Shown piece after piece: positions 1 through 5,117 of a stretch of 5,442 nucleotides of DNA; the stretch's first letter is position 1, and each line of letters opens with the position of its first letter. Below the pieces are notes generated by a model. It worked only from the letters and a program-made list of their open reading frames with translations, did not search any database and was not told where the DNA came from. Where the stretch lies: positions 1 to 5,442 of the forward strand of contig JAUQPV010000196.1 of NCBI GenBank assembly GCA_030550225.1, given 5' to 3'. Source of the stretch: Acidobacteriota bacterium. GTDB taxonomy: Bacteria > Acidobacteriota > HRBIN11. The translations under genes and the position numbers were made by a program.

Positions 1-268
1 CATCGACATCGACCTCCTGCCGGAACATATCGTCCAAGCCGCCCGGGGTGTCCGGGTCGCCCCCGTCGAGCGGGTCGAACGGCGGCTGAGCTTCCGGGAA
101 CGGGTCGATAACTACAAGCGGGCCCTCATCTTGCAGGCCCTCCGGGAGGCCGGCGGCGTCCAACGGAAGGCCGCCGCCCTGCTTCGGATTAAGCCGACGA
201 CCCTCCACGAGATGATGAAACGCTATAAGATCCGCTTCCCTGAATCCGGCCAGGATAAGACTCTGTGA
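1..268 (+). CDS. Sigma-54-dependent (NtrC-type) regulator, C-terminal fragment with Fis-like HTH
   Basis: This is the last 88 codons of a gene that begins upstream of the window; the reading frame starts at base 2 and ends in TGA at 266-268. The visible start (IDIDLLPEHI) looks like the end of the AAA+ sigma-54 activation domain, where an 'I..LP..I' segment is usual. A charged linker follows (about residues 15-35). Then comes a Fis-type helix-turn-helix at about residues 36-79, with the family pattern 'A...L..A.G....AA.LL.I...TL...M..Y.I'. Proteins of this family bind enhancer-like sites and open sigma-54 promoters, often as response regulators. The receiver or sensor domain and the Walker motifs lie outside the window, so the signal sensed is unknown. 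A stand-alone Fis-like protein is a less likely alternative, because the AAA+-like tail precedes the HTH. The stop overlaps a possible GTG start of the next gene (GTGA at 265-268). Confidence 0.85.
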   Translation, partial: IDIDLLPEHIVQAARGVRVAPVERVERRLSFRERVDNYKRALILQALREAGGVQRKAAALLRIKPTTLHEMMKRYKIRFPESGQDKTL

Positions 269-273
269 AGAAA

Positions 274-308
274 TGGCGAATTGGGAATTGCGAGTTGCGA
301 ATTGGCAA
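274..308 (+). repeat. Direct heptamer array, TTGCGAA family (5 units)
   Basis: Five consecutive 7-base units can be read directly: TGGCGAA, TTGGGAA, TTGCGAG, TTGCGAA, TTGGCAA. They start 6 nt after the regulator stop codon and lie before the best start of the nuclease gene. Units differ from each other at one to three positions while the period stays exactly 7, so the array is degenerate but in register. The first unit is identical to a unit of the inverted array at 4272-4350, so the two belong to one family. Function is unknown. Confidence 0.7.
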
Positions 309-396
309 TAGTAGCATTTCCAGGTCGCCGGCGTGGGCGTCTTGCGCCCTGTCCCCCGGCCCCCCGAATCTCCGTCCTCCCACCCCAACGCTCGTT

Positions 397-1044
397 GTGT
401 CCATCCGCAATCTTTTCCTCACCTGCGTCTTGGGTCTCCTGGTCGTGGCCTGCGCGGCCGCCGACCGGTCGCCCGGCACCCGGGGGACCTGCCGGGTCGA
501 AAAAGTCCTCGACGGGGACACGATCGTCTGCGCCGGCGGCCACACAATCCGATACGCTGGGATCGACACGCCGGAGATCTTCCAGGCCTTTGCCGACCGG
601 GCCCGCCAGACGAACCGGGCCTGGGTCCTCGGCCGGACGGTCGAATACGACGAAGTTGGACGGGACCACTACGGCCGGAGTATCGCCTTCGTCTATCGGA
701 AGGACTGGGGATCCCCGTCGGTCAACGAGCGTCTGCTGGCCGAGGGCCTGGCCTGGGTCTACTACCACGAAGACGTCCGTCGGGACTGGGACCGCCTCTT
801 GGAGACCCAACGACGGGCCATGCGGACCGGTCGGGGCCTATGGGGCATGCTCTCTCGAGAGCCGGCGACGTTCATCGGCAATGCCCGGACGCGTCGGTTT
901 CACACGGCCCAGTGCGTGATGGCCGACCGGATTCGCCCCCGACACCGACGGACGTTCGCCTCCTTGTGGGAGGCCTTCTGGGAGGGCTACGCCCCGGCCC
1001 GGGAATGCGCCGCTTACGTCCGCCTGGCCCCCCTCCGGCCATAG
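397..1044 (+). CDS. Thermonuclease-like (SNase domain) lipoprotein with C-terminal Ada-type Cys/His module
   Basis: A predicted 215-aa secreted nuclease. Residues 1-19 form a lipoprotein signal peptide: a basic start (SIRN), a hydrophobic core, and a lipobox LVVAC with lipidation expected at Cys19. The staphylococcal nuclease fold spans about 32-152. The Ca2+/catalytic residues are in place by motif: DGDT (39-42), Arg52 before IDTPE (56-60, with Asp57, Thr58, Glu60), and Arg94 in YGRSIAF. The family hydrolyses DNA and RNA phosphodiester bonds. Residues 159-207 (FIGN....FH...C ... F.S..EA...GYAP...C) resemble the Ada-type metal-binding module often fused to secreted nucleases. However, the usual PCxxC pair reads PAREC, so one Cys is Ala201. 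The GTG start at 397 is chosen because it puts the signal peptide at the N-terminus, although it has no Shine-Dalgarno sequence. An upstream GTG at 265 has AGGA 9 nt before it but would add 44 residues read through the heptamer array. The C-terminal module could be non-metal-binding. Confidence 0.82.
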   Translation: MSIRNLFLTCVLGLLVVACAAADRSPGTRGTCRVEKVLDGDTIVCAGGHTIRYAGIDTPEIFQAFADRARQTNRAWVLGRTVEYDEVGRDHYGRSIAFVYRKDWGSPSVNERLLAEGLAWVYYHEDVRRDWDRLLETQRRAMRTGRGLWGMLSREPATFIGNARTRRFHTAQCVMADRIRPRHRRTFASLWEAFWEGYAPARECAAYVRLAPLRP

Positions 1045-1256
1045 TCTCGGGGGTCCGGGAGTGTGGCAAAAGGTAGAAGCCGTCCCATAAATCCGATGGA
1101 ACCAGGACCTTGCCCTCGATTTCTTTCTCCCTGCGGGCATGGGCCGGTCGCCCCTACGCGGGGATCAAATTACAGGGGAAACCGATCCAGTCCTGTGCCG
1201 ACGCGCGACCCGGTCGGCGAAGGCGACCCTTGCCCGAAGGCCTCGGGAGGGCGGCT
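1045..1256. other. Convergent intergenic region with a half-palindrome-like GC element
   Basis: A 212-nt gap lies between the ends of two converging genes. No credible open reading frame with a ribosome binding site is seen. Bases 1131-1163 hold a GC-rich segment whose core, CCGGTCGCCCCTACG, looks like one arm of a palindromic interspersed element; only one arm is present. A CCCGA/TCGGG stem (1233-1237 with 1243-1247, loop AGGCC) is the clearest hairpin, but no T-run follows it on either strand. No heptamer array is visible here, unlike the other intergenic regions. Confidence 0.5.
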
Positions 1257-2720
1257 TCAGTCGATGCCCGGAACAGAATGCCGGCTCAGGGTCTCTGCGA
1301 CGAATCGGGCCAGGTCCCGGAAGAGGGGCTCGGCCCGGGCTTCTTGTTCCTCTGGCGGCAGACGCAAGAGGGCCTCGACGCGTTCCGCCATTTCCTCCAG
1401 GGCCTGGGGGTCGGCCTTCGGCGACAGCAGTTCCAGTAGCGCCTGATGGGATCCTTTGCGGGCTATGACCTCCAGCCCATCCAGGATCTGCCGGTGGGGT
1501 GTGCCTTCCCAGATCGGCAGGATCATGGCCTCCCGTAGCCAGCGCTCCACCGGATATTCCCCGAGCACCCCCATCCCTCCGTGCACTTCCATCGCCCATT
1601 TGGCGGTCTGCACGGCCTGCTCGGCGGTCCAGTACTTCGCCAGGTGGGTCAACAGGCGGAAAAGGTGATAGCGGGGGGAGTAAGGCGGCCGTTCCATTCG
1701 GATGGTCTCCAGCATTTGGACGGTCATCCAGGCGAGGGCGAAGGCGGCCTGCAATCCCTGCCAGCGTTCCTCAAACTGGCGACGCAACAGGGGATGCTGA
1801 AGGATGGGGCGGCCGAAGGCGACACGGCGTTCGGCGAAGGCGAGGGCCTCGGCCATGGCGCGTTGCATCAGCGCTACGCTGGCGATGCTGTTGGCCACTC
1901 GGGAGACATTGAGGACCTCCAGGATAAGGTAGATCCCTTCCTCCACGGAACCCAGGAGGTAGGCCTCGGTGTCGCGCAGTTCCGCCTCCCCAGTCGGTAC
2001 CGCGCGGGTGCCGATTTTGTCCTTCAGGCGCCGGATCGTGTAATTCAGGCTTCCGTCTTCTCGATATCGAGGCACCAGGAAGAGGGCAAGCCCCCGGACT
2101 GTGCGTGGGGCACCTTCCGGACGGGCGGCGACCAGGGCCAGGTCCGCCCCGACGTTGCTGGCGAAGTATTTCTCCCCGGTGAGCCGCCACCGCGGCCCTT
2201 CCGGACGGGCGATGGTTTCCACCGTGGCCCCCAGGTCCGACCCGCCTCCTACCTCCGTCATCCAGGTCGCTCCCTGCCAGACCTCGTCGTCTCGCCGGAG
2301 GAGCGGCGGGAGGAAGCGGGCTTGAAGACCCGGGTCCCCGTATTTGTGCAGGGCCAGGGCGGTGGCCAGAGAGACGGTATAGGGACAATAGAGGCCGGCG
2401 TCGTAGAAAGCTGTGAGGTAACCGATGAGGAATGCCGCCGGAAGTCCGGCGCCTTCTAAGGCGTGCCAGACGGCGCCCGCCCGATAGCCTTGAAGGAGCA
2501 TGCGGCGGTAGTCCGGAGGATACAGGATCTCGTCCACCCGGCGCCCGAAGCGATCAAAAGCCCGGAGCCACGGTGTTCCCATGCGGTCGATCATGGCGGA
2601 AATAGCTTTTCCCTCGGTTTCCCACCAGTTCTCCAGTTTCTCCAGCTCCCATTCCGAGGGAAGAGAGATCCCCGCTGACTGAAGGAAGCGAGTGGGCGTA
2701 CGCAGTGCTTCCAGGTCCAT
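1257..2720 (-). CDS. Acyl-CoA dehydrogenase family protein
   Basis: A predicted 487-aa cytosolic flavoprotein of the acyl-CoA dehydrogenase family, which oxidises acyl-CoA to 2-enoyl-CoA and passes electrons from FAD to an electron-transfer flavoprotein. The N-terminal helical domain covers about 1-150. The middle beta domain opens with the FAD/substrate motif WMTEVGGGSDLG (153-164) and includes TGEKYFASN (181-189) and RLKDKIGTRAVPTGE (231-245). The C-terminal helical domain has ERRVAFGRP (297-305), the FAD-binding EVHGGMGVLGEYPVER (378-393) and IWEGT (403-407). Glu405 sits where the catalytic base of many family members lies. About 80 residues beyond that motif make it longer than the usual roughly 380 aa and nearer AidB/ACAD11-like subfamilies. 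The ATG at 2718-2720 is chosen over an upstream in-frame start because GGAGGTG sits 4 nt before it and the upstream extension is translated from a heptamer repeat. It is transcribed divergently from the short-chain fatty acid transporter gene. The exact substrate cannot be read from the sequence. Confidence 0.93.
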   Translation of the reverse strand: MDLEALRTPTRFLQSAGISLPSEWELEKLENWWETEGKAISAMIDRMGTPWLRAFDRFGRRVDEILYPPDYRRMLLQGYRAGAVWHALEGAGLPAAFLIGYLTAFYDAGLYCPYTVSLATALALHKYGDPGLQARFLPPLLRRDDEVWQGATWMTEVGGGSDLGATVETIARPEGPRWRLTGEKYFASNVGADLALVAARPEGAPRTVRGLALFLVPRYREDGSLNYTIRRLKDKIGTRAVPTGEAELRDTEAYLLGSVEEGIYLILEVLNVSRVANSIASVALMQRAMAEALAFAERRVAFGRPILQHPLLRRQFEERWQGLQAAFALAWMTVQMLETIRMERPPYSPRYHLFRLLTHLAKYWTAEQAVQTAKWAMEVHGGMGVLGEYPVERWLREAMILPIWEGTPHRQILDGLEVIARKGSHQALLELLSPKADPQALEEMAERVEALLRLPPEEQEARAEPLFRDLARFVAETLSRHSVPGID

Positions 2721-2724
2721 ACGG

Positions 2725-2731
2725 CACCTCC
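2725..2731 (-). promoter_or_regulatory. Shine-Dalgarno site of the acyl-CoA dehydrogenase gene
   Basis: On the minus strand this reads GGAGGTG, 4 nt before the ATG at 2718-2720. It decides the start codon: the in-frame ORF continues upstream to 2807, but that part lacks a comparable site. Confidence 0.75.
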
Positions 2732-2742
2732 GTGACTGTTCC

Positions 2743-2751
2743 ATTTTAGCA
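2743..2751 (-). promoter_or_regulatory. Possible extended -10 promoter for the acyl-CoA dehydrogenase gene
   Basis: The minus strand reads TGCTAAAAT, an extended -10 form (TGn followed by TAAAAT). Initiation about 7 nt downstream would give a short leader that just includes the GGAGGTG site. No good -35 element lies at 16-18 nt spacing, which is tolerated by extended -10 promoters. This rests on one short motif and is tentative. Confidence 0.35.
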
Positions 2752-2776
2752 GTATGGACCTTTCCAACCAGGTTTA

Positions 2777-2799
2777 GGGTCTGTAGTCTATAGTCTTCT
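2777..2799 (+). repeat. Direct heptamer array, GTCTRTA family, upstream of the transporter gene
   Basis: Heptamer units GTCTGTA, GTCTATA and GTCTTCT run from 2779 to 2799 in the divergent promoter region. The stretch GGGTCTGTAGTCTATAGTC (2777-2795) matches the reverse complement of 4227-4245 with two mismatches, so the same family flanks the transporter gene in inverted orientation. Confidence 0.6.
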
Positions 2800-2821
2800 T
2801 GGTCCAAGAGGTCTTCTCGGT

Positions 2822-2825
2822 AGGG
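2822..2825 (+). promoter_or_regulatory. Shine-Dalgarno site deciding the AtoE-family start
   Basis: AGGG is placed 6 nt before the ATG at 2832. It favours this start over an in-frame TTG at 2799, which lies at the edge of the heptamer array and would add 11 residues not expected in the family. Confidence 0.55.
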
Positions 2826-2831
2826 AACGGG

Positions 2832-4172
2832 ATGCTACGACGGGTGGCGGCCGTCCTTACGCGGTGGAGTCTCCGGTGGGTCCCGGACGCCTGGATCATC
2901 GCCGTCATCCTGACGGTCGGGACCTTCGGGTTGGGCCTGGCGTTTACGTCCCGGGACCTGTACGGGTTGATTCGGGACTGGGGCGACGGCTTCTGGGCCC
3001 TCCACAGCTTTGCGATGCAGATGTGCCTCATCGTGATCACGGGTTCGATCCTGGCCGACGCCCGACCCGTACGGGCCTTCTTGAATGGCCTAGCCGGTCT
3101 GCCCCGGACGCCCCGGCAGACGGTCGCCCTGATGGCCCTCGTTTCGATGCTCCTGGCGTGGTTCCACTGGGGCCTGTCGCTGATCGGGAGCGCCGTCCTG
3201 GCGCGGGCGATGGCCCGCCGTCAGCGGGGCGTGGACTACGGGCTCCTCGTTTGCACGGCCTACCTCGGCCTGGGCGGCGTGTGGCATGCGGGTCTCTCAG
3301 CTTCGGCGCCCCTGCTGGTAGCGACACCCCAGCACTTCATGGAAACGGAGATGGGCCGAGTGCCGGTCACGGAGACGATCTTCCGGCCCTTCAACCTGGG
3401 CCTGGCCTGCCTGGTCGTGGTCGTCTGGACGGCCCTGGCGGCCCTCCTGCATCCCCGACCCGAGGACACCGTCGAGGCGGACCCGTCGCTGTTCCAAGAA
3501 GCGCCCGAGGGGGCTCCGCCTCGACGGCCGACGACGCCGGCCGAATGGCTGGCGCATACGCCGTGGGTCAACCTCCTGGTCGCCGGGACGGGCTTTACGT
3601 GGCTGGTCGGCTACTTTCGGAGTCGCGGCCTGGCGGGGCTGACCATCGACACGGTCAACTTTGGGTTCCTGATGCTGGGGATTCTCCTGCACGGGACGCC
3701 GGCGGCCTTCTTGCGGTCGGCCGCCGAGGCGACTCGGCACGTGTGGGGGATCATCCTGCAGTTTCCGTTCTATGCGGGGATCTTCGGCATCATGAAGTCT
3801 TCGGGCCTGGCTGAAGTCATCGCCGGATGGTTCTCGGCTGTCGCCACGCCGCGGACGTATCCCCTCATCGTCTACTGGTACTCGGGGGTCCTGAACTACT
3901 TTGTCCCCTCCGGCGGGTCCAAGTGGGTCATCGAGGCGGCTTACATCGTCCGGGCGGCCCGTCAGCTGGGCGTCGGCATGCCCGAGACGGTCCTGGCCTA
4001 TGCCTGGGGGGACATGATGACAGACGTCATCCAGCCGTTCTGGGCGATTCCCCTCCTGAGCATCGCCCGACTTGAATTCCGACACATCCTGGGGTATGCT
4101 ATAGTGTTCTTCATCGTCTACGTGGTCCTCACGTCGGCCGCCTTCTTCCTGCTCCCCGGGTGGGGCACCTGA
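2832..4172 (+). CDS. AtoE-family short-chain fatty acid transporter
   Basis: A predicted 446-aa inner-membrane permease, close to the length of E. coli AtoE (about 440 aa), a family linked to uptake of short-chain fatty acids or ketoacids. The N-terminus (LTRWSLRWVPDAWIIAVILT) fits the family start. Further typical stretches are GFWALHSFAMQMCLIVITG (53-71), FHWGLSLIGSAVLAR (111-125), WHAGLSASAPLLVATPQH (151-168), LNYFVPSGGSKWVIEAAY (354-371) and AWGDMMTDVIQPFWAIPLL (391-409). About ten hydrophobic segments are visible, with a hydrophilic, proline- and charge-rich loop at about 208-244. The start is set by AGGG 6 nt upstream. The neighbouring divergent acyl-CoA dehydrogenase suggests a shared role in using short acyl compounds (inference). 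The family call is firm from the conserved stretches; the real substrate is not known. Confidence 0.92.
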   Translation: MLRRVAAVLTRWSLRWVPDAWIIAVILTVGTFGLGLAFTSRDLYGLIRDWGDGFWALHSFAMQMCLIVITGSILADARPVRAFLNGLAGLPRTPRQTVALMALVSMLLAWFHWGLSLIGSAVLARAMARRQRGVDYGLLVCTAYLGLGGVWHAGLSASAPLLVATPQHFMETEMGRVPVTETIFRPFNLGLACLVVVVWTALAALLHPRPEDTVEADPSLFQEAPEGAPPRRPTTPAEWLAHTPWVNLLVAGTGFTWLVGYFRSRGLAGLTIDTVNFGFLMLGILLHGTPAAFLRSAAEATRHVWGIILQFPFYAGIFGIMKSSGLAEVIAGWFSAVATPRTYPLIVYWYSGVLNYFVPSGGSKWVIEAAYIVRAARQLGVGMPETVLAYAWGDMMTDVIQPFWAIPLLSIARLEFRHILGYAIVFFIVYVVLTSAAFFLLPGWGT

Positions 4173-4204
4173 AGGCGGACTTCCTGACTCGCCGTCCCCG
4201 AATG

Positions 4205-4246
4205 AGACCTAAGACTACAGACCACGGACCATAGACTGCAGACCCG
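4205..4246 (+). repeat. Direct heptamer array, AGACYRY family (6 units)
   Basis: Six 7-base units in register: AGACCTA, AGACTAC, AGACCAC, GGACCAT, AGACTGC, AGACCCG. It begins 32 nt after the transporter stop codon. It is the inverted partner of the short array at 2777-2799. The core AGAC is kept in five of the six units while the last three bases vary. Confidence 0.7.
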
Positions 4247-4271
4247 ATCTATCGGGCTGTCCTCTGGCAGG

Positions 4272-4354
4272 TGGCGAATGGCGAGGAGCGAATAGCGAAC
4301 CGGCGAACGGTAACTGTCGCTACTCCCTATTCGCCATTCGCTGTTCGCTCTTTT
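4272..4354 (+). repeat. Inverted heptamer array (TGGCGAA / TTCGCCA) with trailing T-run
   Basis: The left arm reads TGGCGAA, TGGCGAG, GAGCGAA, TAGCGAA (4272-4299). The right arm reads GTCGCTA, CTCCCTA, TTCGCCA, TTCGCTG, TTCGCTC (4316-4350), the complementary version of the same family. The arms can pair in several registers as an imperfect hairpin. A short T-run (4351-4354) follows, so it might act as a factor-independent terminator for the transporter gene. The stem is imperfect and the T-run short, so the terminator role is only a suggestion. Confidence 0.65.
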
Positions 4355-4404
4355 GACCCATCCACCCACCCAAAATAGGGCAGGCCCAGAGAGACCCAAG
4401 GTAA

Positions 4405-4432
4405 TTGACAGTCGGGGTTGGTTCAATAGAAT
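4405..4432 (+). promoter_or_regulatory. Sigma-70-type promoter for the Rieske/cytochrome b operon
   Basis: A perfect -35 box TTGACA (4405-4410), a 16-nt spacer and a -10 box TAGAAT (4427-4432), matching the consensus TATAAT at five of six bases. Initiation is expected near 4438-4440, giving a leader of about 30 nt that contains the Shine-Dalgarno site. A small hairpin, GTAGG (4433-4437) with CCTAC (4442-4446), overlaps the expected first transcribed bases. Confidence 0.72.
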
Positions 4433-4457
4433 GTAGGACCCCCTACGGCGGGACGAC

Positions 4458-4465
4458 AGGAGGTG
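4458..4465 (+). promoter_or_regulatory. Strong Shine-Dalgarno site of the Rieske gene
   Basis: AGGAGGTG ends 4 nt before the ATG at 4470. It is near-complementary to the 3' end of bacterial 16S rRNA and suggests efficient translation. Confidence 0.75.
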
Positions 4466-4469
4466 CCCG

Positions 4470-4997
4470 ATGGCCGCCGAGGAAGTGAAGACCGAAAGCG
4501 GCGTCACGCGACGGCAGTTCATCGTCTCGTGGGTCGGCCTGAGCTGGGCCGCCTTTATTGCGTCCGTCTTGGCGATGTTAGGGACGTGGCTTCGGTATTT
4601 CTATCCGCGAGTCCTCTTTGAGCCGCCCCAGACCTTCAAGGCGGGCTTTCCGATGGACTACGGCCTGGGCGTAGACGAGCGGTGGAAGAACAAGCACCGG
4701 GTCTGGATCGTCCGGGACGAGGGCGGCTTCTATGCGATTTATGCCCAATGCACGCATCTGGGGTGTACGCCGAACTGGCTGGCGATGGAGCAGAAATTCA
4801 AGTGTCCCTGTCATGGAAGCGGCTTCTACATGAGCGGGATCAACTTCGAGGGCCCGGCGCCCCGGCCCTTGGAGCGTTGCAAGATCTGGCTGGCCGAGGA
4901 CGGGCAGATCGCCATCGACAAGAGCATTCGGTTCCGTTATGAAAAGGGGGAATGGTCGAAGCCGGAGGCGTACCTGCCGATGCCCTATACGGGGTAG
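4470..4997 (+). CDS. Rieske [2Fe-2S] iron-sulfur protein of a cytochrome bc-type complex
   Basis: A predicted 175-aa membrane-anchored Rieske protein. It carries electrons from quinol oxidised at cytochrome b to a cytochrome c-type acceptor on the outer face of the membrane. Box 1 is CTHLGC (94-99) and box 2 is CPCHGSGF (112-119). Cys94, His96, Cys112 and His115 should bind the cluster, and Cys99 and Cys114 should form the stabilising disulfide. The N-terminus has a twin-arginine motif (TRRQF, Arg14-Arg15) followed by a hydrophobic anchor at about 18-40, as in Tat-exported Rieske subunits that keep their signal as a membrane anchor. FEGPAPRPLERCKIWLAEDG (126-145) fits the conserved proline-loop region. 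The start is fixed by AGGAGGTG. A cytochrome b gene follows 120 nt downstream, giving a qcrA-qcrB-like order. Oxygenase-type Rieske proteins are excluded by the short length, the anchor and the neighbour. Confidence 0.95.
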   Translation: MAAEEVKTESGVTRRQFIVSWVGLSWAAFIASVLAMLGTWLRYFYPRVLFEPPQTFKAGFPMDYGLGVDERWKNKHRVWIVRDEGGFYAIYAQCTHLGCTPNWLAMEQKFKCPCHGSGFYMSGINFEGPAPRPLERCKIWLAEDGQIAIDKSIRFRYEKGEWSKPEAYLPMPYTG

Positions 4998-4998
4998 A

Positions 4999-5076
4999 GT
5001 CGGTGTTGGGTCTTGGGTGTTAGGTGTTGGGTTGCCGGAAGGGCCGAATACCCAACACCTAACACCCAACACCGAC
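4999..5076 (+). repeat. Inverted heptamer array (GTGTTGG family) forming a long hairpin
   Basis: The left arm (4999-5032) consists of GTGTTGG-like 7-base units (GTGTTGG, GTCTTGG, GTGTTAG, GTGTTGG). The right arm (5050-5076) is its reverse complement. Deleting exactly 7 bases (CTTGGGT, 5012-5018) from the left arm makes the two arms perfectly complementary over 27 bp, with a 17-nt loop. It starts one base after the Rieske stop codon and lies between two genes that must be made together. It may stabilise the upstream mRNA or attenuate transcription; no T-run follows, so it is not a classical terminator. Confidence 0.8.
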
Positions 5077-5105
5077 ATCTTGCATCCGGCGATTCCCAGT
5101 CGTTC

Positions 5106-5110
5106 GAGGT
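5106..5110 (+). promoter_or_regulatory. Shine-Dalgarno site of the cytochrome b gene
   Basis: GAGGT is placed 7 nt before the ATG at 5118. It supports this start for a gene whose end lies outside the window. Confidence 0.55.
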
Positions 5111-5117
5111 AGCCAGT

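Larger units (their letters stand above)
4173..4469. other. Repeat-rich intergenic region upstream of the Rieske gene
   Basis: This 297-nt gap contains no credible gene. From left to right it holds an AGACYRY heptamer array (4205-4246), an inverted TGGCGAA/TTCGCCA heptamer array (4272-4350) ending in TTTT, a C-rich segment (about 4356-4374), and a sigma-70-type promoter with leader (4405-4469). Open frames crossing it on the minus strand are built from the repeats. Confidence 0.7.

Noticed and set aside
223..810. Long minus-strand open frame opposite the nuclease gene
   Set aside because: It is a shadow of the SNase gene in high-GC DNA; its sequence is proline- and glycine-rich with no recognisable domain, and part of it is translated from the heptamer array.
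1233..1247. CCCGA/TCGGG hairpin as a terminator for the converging genes
   Set aside because: The stem is only 5 bp and no T-run follows it on either strand.
1581..2459. 292-codon plus-strand open frame inside the acyl-CoA dehydrogenase gene
   Set aside because: The minus-strand frame has clear family motifs across its whole length, while this one has none and no ribosome binding site context of note.
2789..2794. TATAGT as a -10 box for the transporter gene
   Set aside because: It is part of the heptamer array and has no matching -35 element at 16-18 nt, so the match is not evidence of a promoter.
2721..2807. Longer start of the acyl-CoA dehydrogenase
   Set aside because: The extra 29 residues are encoded by the heptamer array and promoter region, and the GGAGGTG site clearly serves the ATG at 2718-2720.
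3297..4085. 262-codon minus-strand open frame opposite the transporter gene
   Set aside because: It is a highly charged arginine/aspartate-rich shadow frame of a confidently assigned membrane protein gene.
4118..4522. Minus-strand open frame across the intergenic region before the Rieske gene
   Set aside because: It runs through two heptamer arrays, giving repeated peptide words such as VCSL, and overlaps the promoter and start of the Rieske gene.
274..5076. CRISPR-like array interpretation of the repeats
   Set aside because: Units are 7 bases long, contiguous, degenerate and without spacers; no cas genes are present.
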